DNA of 64,000 nt, from NCBI GenBank assembly GCA_037976565.1, contig CP137675.1, forward strand, positions 10,062,534-10,126,533, written 5' to 3'. The notes under the pieces were generated by a model. That model had not been told where the DNA came from. It did not search any database and worked only from the letters and a program-made list of their open reading frames with translations. Positions within the stretch are counted from its first letter, which is position 1. The number at the start of each line of letters is the position of its first letter. Below are positions 25,101 to 35,674 of this stretch, piece by piece. Source of the stretch: Mesocentrotus franciscanus (taxonomy: Eukaryota; Echinodermata; Echinoidea; Camarodonta; Strongylocentrotidae). The translations under genes and the position numbers were made by a program.

Positions 25101-27260
25101 TTTAGGATGAAAATTAGTATTTGTTAAAATGTTTGTTCTTGGATCAACCATATTTTGTCTCCTTTCCTTAGATCAAAGTGCATTTGTGACCAAAGACAAG
25201 CTGAAACACTCTCCAGTCACTACCCCAGCTAATAAACATTCCAGCTCCACACGAGCACAGCATCAAGTCAGTCCTCTTGTGCTGCCTTCCACAGCTGGCA
25301 GCACCAGGAGTCCTGAGAGTGATGATGTGGCAAGTCTAGATACCATGTCATCGCAGCAATCGTCTTCTGTCAAGCAACGGACCAGTAACGGTTCTCAGAA
25401 GTCGGTCACTTTCTCTGACCATGTTGATGAGCGTAACATCAGTATGCATAGTTTTGGGAGTGACCTGAATGACTCGTCAATGAATGGAGATGTGTTCGCT
25501 TCCAATCCGGCTCTGCAGTCTGGGCAAGAATTGACCCATCTTACTCGCAATGGACAAACGCTGGATAGAACATCCCTTGGAAAGGGTGGTGGTGCGATAG
25601 CTGAGGGTTACCTCAGTCCTTCCCCCGAACACCATAAAGTGAATGGTGGAGTGAAACTTAATAGCCCTCTTGACAAGCTCTTTTCTCTGGACGACACCTC
25701 AGAGAATGACCAAGATGATTTCCTCCTAGATGCATCAGATCGGTTGGAAGATCTTCTGGTGCATGTGTCACCATTAGTGACGCCTTCAGCGACTCCCAAG
25801 CTGAATGGGAGTAGAAGTCGGTTGAGTTATCAACATGACTTGGATAATTCATCACTGAATGGAGATACATTTGCCTCAAATGGTTTTCTCTCGAGCCCAG
25901 CACTTCAGTCTGAGCCAAAAGTGAGGCATCCAATATTAAATGAACAAATACCTACTGAATTTTCCCTGACACCGAGCAGCACCACGTCAGGTAGTACTTA
26001 CCCGAGCCCCTCGCCACAACACAGTAAATCAAATGGTAGATTCACCCCTAATGACAAGCCCTTTACACTGGACAATACCTTTGAGAATGGACAAGATGAA
26101 TTCCTCTTGGACTCTTCACACAGATTGGAAGATCTTCTGGTCCATATATCGCCTCTAGTATCACCATCAGCGACCCCTAAACTGAACAAGAACAGAAGTC
26201 GATTGAGTCGTGAGGCGGACACATCGTTTGGCTCAGCACCCAATTCAATAGCCAAGGGTACGTTCCATCGGACCCCTCACTTAAATGACAGTTCACGGTT
26301 CTCTCCCAGCCAATATCTCTGGTCTCTCTTTCGGTGATGAGAGCCCATTTTCTGCAAATGATGCATCTTTCCTGAAGGATATGTCCAGTTTAAGACTGAA
26401 AACCCCTGGTACAAAGACACCTTTGAGCAGCTACAAGGCTTCGCCTTCATCTCAGAGTCCATTGCTTCAGACCACTCCTAAAACCACCATTGACTTTGGC
26501 ATCTTAGGTAAGAGAATACATCTTTAATAAAATAGCACTTCTTAAGTTGCTAGGGGTAATTTGCCATACATCTTTTTAAGGTACTATTTTAAATGAAGGA
26601 AACAAAAGGAGCTTCTCCCCTTATAGTACACCAAATGATGGTTTTGAATTTCAAATATGTAATTTGGCATCTTAGGTAAGAGAATACATCTTTAATAAAA
26701 AAGCTCTTCTTAAGTTGCTAGGGGTAATCTGCATTACATCTTTTTTAAGGTACTATTTTAAATGAAGAAACAAAACAAAAAGCTTGAGCTCTTTACTGAT
26801 TTTGCAGGGTCAATGGAACAAGCAGGGGACTGCCATATACAAACAACATGGCAGTCCAGGTTTCGATCTATGGAGAATAAAGAGTTAAAAAGAGAATACA
26901 CATTATGCAAAACCTTTTAGTTATAAAAAATGAATGTACTTTCAGTGATTAATAAGATCTTTAATTTGATGGATACCCTAATGGTGTCAATTCTCCTTAA
27001 AAATCAAAAAAATTCTGCAGAATATGAAGTTCTTTTTAATAATATGAATATCGAGATAGACCTGTAATTGATCATTACCAGAGTCAAAATTGTGGCTATG
27101 GTTTTTAAAGCTTTTCCCGGTCATTACTAAACTTTGCTTCTCCAAATTCTGTTATTCTACAGATGAGGACGACTCTATTCTCCTACCCCCATCTCCATAC
27201 GCTCCATCACCATCGGCAAAGTCACCTTCTGGATCCGTCGGTCAGCTTATCAACATCTAG
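13004..27260 (+). CDS. HAUS6: HAUS6, augmin (HAUS) complex subunit 6
   Basis: Coding exons: 13004-13146, 13561-13655, 14057-14135, 14387-14516, 15763-15934, 16445-16639, 17296-17469, 18755-18857, 19253-19343, 20106-20229, 20700-20832, 21512-21635, 22272-22398, 23206-23355, 23839-23973, 24522-24657, 25172-26507, 27163-27260 (TAG). The product is about 1,180 residues, longer than the human protein (about 955). The N-terminal exons match the HAUS6_N family: FLFEKLN, YCWPITDKKQEQAYRKVVNN, SLFLSPGGEKF and YEGGKLNLLSLIQL are diagnostic. A helical, coiled-coil-rich part follows to about exon 11, then a Ser/Pro-rich disordered tail. Augmin recruits gamma-tubulin ring complex to spindle microtubules for branching nucleation; subunit 6 contacts NEDD1. 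The intron after 16639 appears to use a GC donor (AAG|GCAGGT). One-base frame disagreements occur at the exon 3/4 junction, within exon 7 (16540-16605) and near 26300. Each lies beside a short G or C run, so sequence error is more likely than loss of function. Confidence 0.93.
14932..15664. mobile_element. Non-autonomous DNA element with TTACCGTATTTGCCGGC ends
   Basis: The left end TTACCGTATTTGCCGGC is the exact reverse complement of the right end GCCGGCAAATACGGTAA. The inner AAAGGCCGCA and TGCGGCCTTA also pair. The 733-bp interior has no transposase and includes a 25-base T run. It lies in the HAUS6 intron between 14516 and 15763. Flanks are compatible with a TA target duplication, as in Tc1/mariner-like insertions, but this is not decisive. 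Confidence 0.8.
17951..18233 (+). repeat. Dispersed 280-bp repeat (family B, copy 1) in HAUS6 intron
   Basis: From GGTTGAGTTCTGGGAAGAGG to ATGATTCCAGAACCTT this stretch matches 44450-44722 in the same orientation, with roughly 10% differences and a few small indels. No coding potential or terminal repeats are evident, so the element class is unknown. Confidence 0.85.
19139..19163. repeat. (TC)n microsatellite before HAUS6 exon at 19253
   Basis: A TC run inside a longer pyrimidine tract (19097-19205). It overlaps the region where the branch point and polypyrimidine tract of the next exon would lie. Confidence 0.85.
19850..20070 (+). mobile_element. LINE-like 3' end with (TTGAA)n tail
   Basis: The stretch ends with CTATAATAAAAACCA followed by TTTTTGAATTGAATGAATTGA-type pentamer repeats. 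A poly(A)-signal-like AATAAA followed by a short tandem tail is typical of the 3' end of CR1/Jockey-like LINEs or SINEs that borrow such ends. The upstream part is unrecognised and the left boundary is a guess. It lies in a HAUS6 intron. Confidence 0.45.
20941..21212 (+). pseudogene. Two decayed tandem copies of a HAUS6 exon
   Basis: Segments 20941-21011 and about 21145-21212 repeat the 3' part of the HAUS6 exon at 20700-20832 (CCTACTAGACCAAT, GCATTCTGGAAAGCATCAC). The second copy keeps ACCTACAGGTAGTAG, equivalent to the exon's own donor. Following intron sequence (CATAATTCAT near 21070 and 21280) is also repeated, so the unit is about 200 bp. Both copies are broken by indels and lack a clear acceptor. 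Confidence 0.75.
22485..22700 (+). mobile_element. tRNA-derived SINE
   Basis: The start resembles a tRNA gene: a box-A-like TAGCTCAGTGGTAGAACAGT, and about 30 bases later a degraded B box (CCCAGGATTAAAACC). An unrelated body of about 130 bp follows to near 22700. The tRNA-like part cannot fold into a full cloverleaf, so this is a SINE, not a tRNA gene. It lies in a HAUS6 intron. Confidence 0.7.
23520..23625. repeat. Family A short repeat, copy 2
   Basis: TATAAGCTACTGAAATC, TTGATTGGCTGAGAGCAAAT and CAAGTTTTATGAAACAGGGC match the copy at 508-655 and the outer parts of 27341-28162. It lies in a HAUS6 intron; the left boundary is unclear. Confidence 0.6.
25463..26215 (+). repeat. HAUS6: Coding tandem duplication within HAUS6
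   Basis: Two units of about 125 residues (25463-25837 and 25838-26215) share LNDSSMNGD/LDNSSLNGD, FASN, PALQS, SPSPEH/SPSPQH, FLLD, RLEDLLVH and SPSATPKLN-type blocks in the same order. It lies in the disordered tail and enlarges the protein relative to vertebrates. RLEDLLVHVSPLVTPSATPK is the best-kept block. Confidence 0.9.
26495..26778 (+). repeat. Tandem duplication across a HAUS6 exon-intron boundary
   Basis: The block 26495-26610 is repeated at 26663-26778, offset 168 bases. Each copy begins with TTTGGCATCTTAGGTAAGAG, so the last 13 exon bases and the donor site of the large HAUS6 exon were duplicated with about 100 bases of intron. The second donor is intact in sequence but has no acceptor of its own. 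Confidence 0.85.
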
Positions 27261-27340
27261 CTCTCGATCCATACCTAGAACCACACACATATCTGTCTCT
27301 TTCTGTTTGTCTCCTGATGCATAGGTAAAGCACTTGACCA

Positions 27341-28162
27341 GGGCCCCGTTTCATGAATTTGTTATCGATAACATGTTATGAATATTGATACAGTCAAACC
27401 AGTCTGTTAGCCCATTGTCTACTGGAAGTGGATGTTTCCTGTCCTAGGCCTATGGGAATGAGATAATTTGGTAGTCATCTGGTTAAGGCAGAGCTGCCAA
27501 CTAGTACGGATTTCCCGTAATCGATACGGAAATTAATGATCATTATGGCAGTACAGAATGTTGTCTAAAATTACGGATTACAAAAAAAGAAAAAATAAGA
27601 TTTATCGTAGCGAGTGCTGTGCAGTATGGCGGCCATCCAACACTCGCTGAGAAAGACAGCAAAGTATCAAGTATTCTCTTAATAGAAGCCAATTTTTCAT
27701 GAAAAACGGATGTGTTGTGATAGCCTGAAAATCAATATTTAGCAACTTTGTGTGAGTAAAACCACCAAAATGTCAGATAATCATGGGCGCATGCATCTGG
27801 GCAGTGTTGGCATGCCGTTTTTTAAAGATCTATAGCGCCGCATAGGAAATTACTGATTTTGAGCCTTGTGATTACTGATTTTCTGTTCTGGAGGTTGGCA
27901 GCTCTGTTAAGGCCACCCACGGGAAGCAGAAAAGCTGGCTTCTGTAGACAGGTGGCATTATATGGCAGGTTCTACTACAAGTATTTCTTCTTTAAGGGAG
28001 GCAATACAGCTGATGGCTATAGTCAGGTGACCTTTCTAGAGAGGTGGCCACTAAGAGGGGTTGACTGTATAAGCTACTGAAATCATTGCATTTGATTGGC
28101 TATGTATGGAGTCAGCATCTGCAGCATCTTTCAGTGATAACGAGCTTTGTGAAACAGGGCCC
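27341..28162. repeat. Family A repeat, copy 3, interrupted by a nested MITE
   Basis: The left end GGGCCCCGTTTCATGAATTT pairs with the right end TTTGTGAAACAGGGCCC. The outer segments match the other family A copies, and the middle is displaced by the element at 27490-27905. The whole lies in the HAUS6 3' flank and may be part of its 3' UTR. Confidence 0.65.
27490..27905. mobile_element. 416-bp hAT-like MITE with 8-bp target duplication
   Basis: The element starts AGAGCTGCCAAC and ends GTTGGCAGCTCT, an exact 12-bp inverted pair. It is flanked by identical GTTAAGGC octamers (27482-27489 and 27906-27913). An 8-bp target duplication is typical of the hAT superfamily. No transposase frame is present. 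It is inserted within another repeat, so it is the younger of the two. Confidence 0.85.
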
Positions 28163-28169
28163 AGGTTTG

Positions 28170-31114
28170 TCATGTATGTGACTCATATACACACATCATG
28201 GGAATGCTCCAGTGATATATCTTTCATGCAATGCAAGTGCCAGTAAAGAAGATGTAGTACCACTGTTATTGAAGTTTAAATCATTTCAAATACAGCACAA
28301 GATATGACAAATATTTGTATACAATGATGGAGAATATTATTCCATGACTCATGCCAAAGAGTGATGTGCTTGGATAATCAAAGTCAATACACAAAATGAG
28401 CAGGCTTCGTAGATAATCTATTAGCAAAATAGGTGTAACTGTTGCAAGTTCTGAGAAAGTTGCATTGAAGAATATAAATAAAAAAGAAAGTGGATGTAAA
28501 ATAAAGTTGCTGCTTTTCTCGATACATTTTCTGATAGAAAAAAAAAAGATGAAAGCTTGAATTTACATAGTTTTCTAAAAAATTGAAAATTGCTTTATAT
28601 GGAAATGTGATGAAATGCAATAGAAAAGATAAATATGCAATTTGTTTAAAAGTGCCTTTGCTTGTAAAAAGCAGCCATACTTCAAAGTACATTGTAAGAC
28701 ATTTTCTGAGTTAATGCATCGAATATGTATCTTAGAATTAGATGGATTCAAATTAAGATTAAATAGATCAGTGATGGAATTGTATTATGGTAGATTGCTA
28801 GAAACCACTTCAAGGGGCTTTGTCTGGAGATGATTTTAGTGATTTGCCAATTCAAAAAACAGAATTATAATAATAATAATAATAATAATAGTGGGTTCTT
28901 GTATAGCGCTCATGTCTGTCAGATTTGACACTCTTGGCGCTCCGCAATTATTACCCCGGCTTTAGCATGGCTGCCATTACGGCGCTATAGACACAAGAAC
29001 ACTGGATTTTTACCCTTTCCCCTTTCTTTGTGCCTAATAAGTGCCACTAAACATTTTTAACACCTGGTACTATACATTTAACCGTGTGTGTCAAATTGTG
29101 TCCCTTCTTCAATATGATATGGCAGCACCGATGTTAAGTGTGACTCTCAGATTTAGAAAACAAGAAAAATATAAAGGAATGAAAATTTGATTTGGGGGAT
29201 GTTCTCTCCTTAGTCTGTTGTTTTCAAAGTTTAATTCACAAGCTCACATGAACATTTGGAATGCGCTGAATAGAATTATGGAAACATGCATGTATTGCAA
29301 TAAGTTGAGAATATTAGTTGCTGAATAGTAATCACTAAATAAAAATCCTCGTTAACTACAAGGTTGATAGTAACACGTAGAAATGTAAACAAAATGTAAA
29401 CAACTAAGAAAACTAAAAGGATTCATGCACTAAAATGCACCAACAAGAATATGAACATGTAGGACACTACAAGATCAAATGTAACACCATTAGGCGTTGA
29501 AAAAAAAGATGTTGTATTGCCCTTTGCGACCGACCCAAAAATCTTGAAGTGTACTGTCGGCTTTTCTAAATGGTTTTTTTTTTTTTTTTTTTTACTGATT
29601 TTTAGAGAAAAAAAATGTTTAATGAATAAAAAAATATATATTAATGCATTCAAAACTGAGAAATATCAGCCCAAAGAGGGAGAAAAGAAAGAAGGAAAAA
29701 AAAAAAACATTTCCGACTGACCGCCCCATGTTTGCAATACATCTTCTTTTTTTTTTTAGGCCGTATATTGAAAATCTCTTACCCCCAGTATACCAAACAA
29801 ATTTGATGTTTATTTTGCTAATTTCTAAGGTGATAGTGCTTTTTCTATGAATTGATTTGATGTGTATTAATTGATTGTGCATCTTATTCTTAATACGGTA
29901 ATCAATGTAAATTCTTGGTTCCAAGCATTTCATGTAAAAACTAAATACAATTTTTTTTTCTTTTGATGGAGTTTCAAATTCTATGATCATTATTAGAAAT
30001 ATCAACCTATTTCTAGTGTGAAACATCTTGAAAATTTCTTTATATCATCCTCTGCTTGTACAAGAGACAAAAAAAGAAAACCAACTACTCTCCTTGGGGG
30101 GCAAATCAAATTCCCTGATATTTTCCATGACTTTTTAAATTATTATTCTCCCCCCCCAACAGAGAAAATGGAACTCAATTTCCAATTTCCCCATGATTTT
30201 CGGGATAATTGGGAACCTCAAAATTTTGTTCTGATTCTGTTAATTTTTTTACTTCCCATCATTCCAAAAACCTAGACTTGAGACAAAATGTACATGTACA
30301 TGTACCTTTAAGGAGGAAAGCTCTAGAACTAGTGAAATCAAAGCAAATGATTGAAAATATCATAGTCTTCTAAAGTCAAAATTTATTGCATTGATATTCA
30401 TCTCAACATTCTAAAATCGAACAAGAAAACATAAAATTCTCGAACAATGCAATATATATTATGGATGGTATTACCAAATATTGCAAATTGCATGTCATTG
30501 CAGTAAAACAGTTGATTTGATGCAAATTTTCTTCCTGCATTATTTTTTAACATTATAATATTTTGTAACATTGAATAGACATATTGTTATATATGGTTTA
30601 TCAAATTCACTTATGTCTGGTAAATAAAAAGTACATGATGTAACATTCATGTATGTATATTTCATTTTTTTTCTTCTGAAATTAATGTGTTGTAAAATAC
30701 TAAAATTATATATATTTAGTTGACTTTGCAGTTTTTTAACGATTTCGATGAATTTACTTTTTTTATTTTGTCTATCTTCCTTGAAAACGTGTGCCTCTGC
30801 GCTTCTAAATAAAAGAATGCATATAATAAACTTTGTTGATGTGCATTTGTCCATTAATGAATTTGCATTATTTTCTCCCAATAAATGATACTAGAAAACT
30901 CATCTAGGATAAAACAATTTGTCAATAAAAGCATAGATTAAACATTTATTTTTAAAATATGGTCAAAATAAATGGCACAGTGCGAAGAACATTGAAGTTC
31001 ATGATCAACAAACAACATAAGAATGTACTCTTTGCAATCTCATGGACGGATATACACAAGCCCCATCGGCAAGCATGTAATACAACAGCTTCATGTAGTG
31101 TCCCAATGAAACTA

Positions 31115-31151
<37 letters not shown>

Positions 31152-31230
31152 AATATGCAAATATGGTTGCTGAGTGACTGTTTTTATGCTAGTCTGTAGG
31201 GGGGGGGGGGATTGCTGTACATGTCCATTT
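28170..31230. other. AT-rich intergenic stretch downstream of HAUS6
   Basis: No exon is recognised. Possible HAUS6 poly(A) signals occur near 28483 (AAATAAA). It contains the foldback at 28891-29001, several A or T runs (29574-29592, 29699-29708), and an (AT)n microsatellite at 31118-31148 followed by a G run. Confidence 0.4.
28891..29001. repeat. Foldback repeat with (AAT)n leader
   Basis: GGGTTCTTGTATAGCGCT at the left pairs with GCGCTATAGACACAAGAAC at the right, with one or two mismatches. It is preceded by (AAT)n at 28867-28890. A related fragment with the GCGCTATATAAATT motif and (ATT)n tail lies at 46465-46501. Confidence 0.75.
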
Positions 31231-31232
31231 TT

Positions 31233-32064
31233 GTCTCGCCTGCGTAGCAAAAAGCGAGACATAGGCGCCGCTTTTCGGCGGCGACGGCGACGGCGATGGC
31301 GTCAACATCAAAAACTTAACCAAGGTTAAGTTTTTGAATTTTAATATAATTTTGAAAGTATAAGTTCTTATTCAATGAAACTTGAACTATAGGGTTATCA
31401 AGTATCCCCAATGATGTGAGAAGAATTTCAGGCCGCAAAGTCAAGGTCAAAGGTCATTTCCGGTCATCAAACTTAGACGTTGTTGTGGCATCAGGTTAAG
31501 ATTTTTAATTTTTATCGTAATTTTGAAAGTATACATTCCTATTCCATGAAACTTGAACATAAGGGTTATCAAGTATCACCAATCATGTGATTAGTCTTTT
31601 AGGTGACAAAGTCAAGGTCAAATGTTGTGTCAGGTCTGCAAACTTAGACTATGTTGTGGCATCAACATCAAGATTTTGAATTTTTAGCATAATTTTAAAA
31701 GTGTTTGTTCAAATTCCATGACACTTGTACCTAAGGGTTATCAAGTATCACAAATCATATGACACAAATTCCAGGTCACAAAGTCAAGGTCAAGGTCATA
31801 GACTTGGATTATATTTTTAACAATTTAATATGAGAATTAATAAATCAATTTTTGTTATTTGTTCATATTTTACGAAAGTTATCAATCTTGGTTCAAACAA
31901 TAGTAAATAATTCTTCTTCTGATTTTTAGTCAATATTCACTTCAAAATGCTGATTACATTCAGAGGATTTCATTTTGGGGGGCCTGCTAATGGGCCACCC
32001 TGCCTATAAATAATGTCCCTACCTCAATTTTTCATCATATCGAATTGCGTAATGCAGGCGAGAC
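31233..32064. mobile_element. Element with GTCTCGCCTGC ends and internal 170-bp tandem repeats
   Basis: The left end GTCTCGCCTGC is the exact inverse of the right end GCAGGCGAGAC. The left end has its own small hairpin (GTCTCGC ... GCGAGAC, 31233-31260) followed by GGCGAC repeats. The interior has three degenerate copies of a roughly 170-bp unit, marked by CATGAAACTTGAAC, AAGGGTTATCAAGTATC and AAGTCAAGGTCAA (near 31350, 31525 and 31695). No coding region. Confidence 0.85.
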
Positions 32065-33767
32065 CGCCGAGCGCGTTTCCCTTGTTATTTGTAAATGCAA
32101 TATATACAAGTTACACTTCTATGATAAATGATATGGATTATCTACTTGATTGACGTTAAACGTAATACAATATGGCGCAAAATTTTGTATGCGATGAAAG
32201 AGTGTCAAATTCTATTCCACATATTGGGAGAAATTGAGGATTGGCTTCAGTAGAAACATACATATGGAAGTTTTTTTAAACTGTTAAGCAATGCGCAAAT
32301 CATGTACACTGCTGCTCAAACCAAAATTGAATAAAGAGTTTGGAGAACCACAACTTACCCGTATTCAAGTTTACCTCAAATAGATGCTTAAGACATGCAT
32401 ATTCTATTTTTTCATATGAATATATTTTATTTCATTACTCACACACATCTACAGCAAAACTTACACTATTTAGACATGGGCATGTCTGAATAGTACAAGG
32501 ACGTTACATTAGGAAGACAATTTCACGATTCTAGAACACATTTTTGAAAACCTAGTTCTAACTCATATCTATATATAGTTACAAGTTACAAAGAATTTAA
32601 TCTTGACTTCATTTTTCAATACTGTAAAATCGAAAACTTTCGGCACATGAAACTTGGCAAATAGAAAATTTCAATGTTGTGATTCATTAAGCTCGCAGTG
32701 TGAAACTTGTGAATCTGTGGGCCACATCTGACATGCATGCTGAAAGTTCTTGATTTTACAATAATGGAAGTTGTATATTTACATGGAGTGTAAAAGGCTT
32801 TGGCCATTATTATTGCTTTCTCTTTCTGCGATATGTGCAACACCATTTTATAATATTCACATCTAAAAGTGAAATACAAATGACATGCAGAGTGACATGT
32901 ATGAAACATAAAATATGCATTTTTGTAACTATTGGTGAAAAATATACTGAAAATTTTGTTTTATATTACACCTTCTTGAAACATTATGACGACAATTATT
33001 AGAGACAGTTATGCCTATGAGAAGAATATATTTGATATCATAAATGTAAACAGCCTCCTTAAATAGGCTTTGTAATATAACAAGGCTTTGGTAACAAACT
33101 TTGGAAGATCCTTCCTTACCCTTAATCATGAAGTTTACCATGACTCTTAGAATTTGTTTCCACTGTATTTACCCTGGTTAATGTGCAATGCACAACAGAT
33201 ACATTTTCATAATCAAACATAAATACATGTGTAATAGTTTTACATTTTTACAGCATTTAAAAAATCGAAAAGGAAATGTCCAAATGATATTCTAGTACAC
33301 TACAAAAAGTGTCATAGAAATGTACATGTATATTTCAGCTACTGTACATGGACAACAAGTTTGGCAAAAAGCACACAAATGACAAATATTGGACAGCAGT
33401 GTGGAATGCTTCTAAATGTATTTTACACAATGAAGGAATGGATGGAAGTCAACTACTATTGTACAAGAGAAGAAAGAATGTAAATTCTTAAAAGCCTCTT
33501 TCAGACACGACAGAGTAAACCGCTTCAAAAATCCAGTCAATTTTTTTAATGCAAATGAATGGCAAGAGGTACTCTTTTGAGGATAAAAAAAGCATAGCTA
33601 TGAGCAACAATGGAGTCTATATATTCTTACTCACAGAAACACGAATTATAAGATACAGTATCGTGATGCGTACTATGTTTATATATCATACAATTTTTTC
33701 ATAGCGCTTTCTTTGTGACGCGGTTTACTACTTGGTATCTGAATGGGCTCTTTCAAGCAAGGAATCA
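32065..33767. other. AT-rich stretch, probably the 3' UTR and flank of the Ly6-like gene
   Basis: No exon was recognised. As the Ly6-like gene runs leftward, its 3' UTR should lie here; an inverted AATAAA (TTTATT) occurs near 32425, among others. No mobile element could be delimited. Confidence 0.35.
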
Positions 33768-35674
33768 TCAAATTTTAATATACACGCCAAGACTCAAGAA
33801 GACCAGTGAGAGGAGGGACACTGCTGTCGTCTTGTGTGCTCCATTGCAAAGATCGCCGTGGCAACAGTACCAGCACGTTCCCGTCCCTGCTCGCATCTTA
33901 CAGCCTGGATCACATGACTGGGAACAGTTCCTCGTCACGTAGATCTTCTGATCCATCTTGTAACTCACTGCTTTCTGTTTGATTAATATTCAAAATAGTG
34001 ACATTAGACGGAAATCTGACACAATGATAAATATCTCCAGGTGTTACCCTGAGATTTGATTAAAAAGACTGCCTTGTCATTGTTACTTCAATTACCACTT
34101 ATGCTAATAGTAATGGTATGCAACCATGCATTTTTTGGTGTATAATACTGTAAATACCCAAGAGATGAGAATTTGTGCATAAAGTTCCTAATGAGCCTAG
34201 CTTACAAACATTATTTGATGTACATGTACATGCATGTAGGAGGAAACTATCTATTTTATAGTTTTCTTCTTTTATTGTTCATCCTCATTTAATTTTTTTA
34301 ATAAGTATCTATTTCACGCATCCATCCAAATTCGTGATTACTACACTTACGAGAATTTAAAGCTCAGAAAAAACAAATCCAATATTAGATTACCGGTAAA
34401 TCACATAATACATGCTTTACATGCACGTGTACTCTGCCAATGGCATTTATATAAACAAATCCCTTCACCTTGAAACTATACCAGGAAATCACAGAATACA
34501 CATTTGTACGATGAGAACCTAATCTATCGAACTTCATACTTTGAAACAGTTTGAGGTCCATACCTTCTTTTATGAAGGCTAAAATCTAAACATGATCACA
34601 AAGACATTAAAGAAATCAACCCAATGGTAATGAAAAAACCCTTGTGTATCACCTATGGAAATGTGCGGCAAACATCACAATTATATGTTACTTCATCCGA
34701 ACGCGATGTCTAAAGACAATGCAAAATGGTATTGAAAGTGCTCTGGAGGTGATTTCTTGAAGTCTTCACAATCATGATTTTTTTTTTTTTTTTTTTGGGG
34801 GTAAATATAATGTTTACTTACTGTACAAATGTTATTGCAAGGGATCCTTTCAATAACGGCTATATCCTCTTCTGCTACCAAACTTTCTCCACAGTTCGTC
34901 ACCTCTCCTACTATACCTTGGCAGTTATAGCAGCTGAAGTTCAAGAAGTCAGCTGAAATAAAGACATTTACACTAATTTAGCCCATATAATGAATAACAT
35001 TGTAATATTAAACATTAGATGCAATTTCAAGCTGTGTCTATTTTAACTATACCAAACAAAATGTTGATTAAAAAGAAAAAAAATTACATTTTTTATCACA
35101 CCATGAAGAAAAAGTTAAGGCTTTTGGAAGACCATGAAAGCTATTGTGCTAGGTATTAGCTAGTACTTGATGCATTGCAGCTCAGCTACATGTAGACAAA
35201 AACTAACACAACAACACACTCAATATTCTGTTCTCTGAAAAGTTAATTTGTTGAAAAAAATTCATCACCTGCATTATTTTACATGAAGACATAGATGTAT
35301 TTTCATGACTATTTGCAAACACAGGTGCCAGCATGTGCGGATGTATTTTCATACCGGTACTTATAGTTTTCTAAAGTTGGACACATTTGCAAAATTAGAG
35401 AAACATTTAAGACACTGTAACTGTAACACAGACATACTAATTTTGCATATTGGTGAGTCTTTAGAATTTATTTAAAGCAGCAGAAGTGTTTGGTAGATCT
35501 ATATTTTGGTTGTCTTTACACTGCTTAAAACTGAATTGCTATAGATCTAGATCTACCGAATTTACCTTCAATGGGGCCAAGAGTAAATGGGTCTGGTATT
35601 GTGTACATTTCTTCTGTACTAGCTCTGCAAATTGGCAACCACATCATCAACACAAAGTACAAAGCAGCCATCAT
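33768..35674 (-). CDS. Ly6/uPAR three-finger protein, GPI-anchored
   Basis: Three exons on the minus strand fit together in phase: 35674-35566 (signal peptide; donor GAAG|GTAAAT, phase 1), 34952-34822 (acceptor TATTTCAG; donor ACA|GTAAGT, phase 0) and 33974-33768 (acceptor AATCAAACAG, stop). The product has 148 residues. Residues 1-20 form a hydrophobic leader (ALYFVLMMWLPIC). The mature part holds SCYNCQG, TNCGES, IPCNNIC, NCSQSCDPGC and CWYCCHGDLCN: twelve cysteines and the CC-x4-CN ending that defines Ly6/uPAR domains. A hydrophobic tail (VSLLSLVFLSLGVYIKI) after Asn-Gly-Ala fits a GPI-anchor signal. Proteins of this fold act outside the cell as receptors or modulators; the ligand is unknown. 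Exon 3 is certain by motif, exon 2 highly likely, exon 1 supported by its leader and phase match. Possible IRF-type sites lie upstream at 36447-36470. Confidence 0.85.

Noticed and set aside
29517..30026. Minus- and plus-strand frames with Lys/Phe runs
   Set aside because: Low-complexity A/T sequence; composition explains them.
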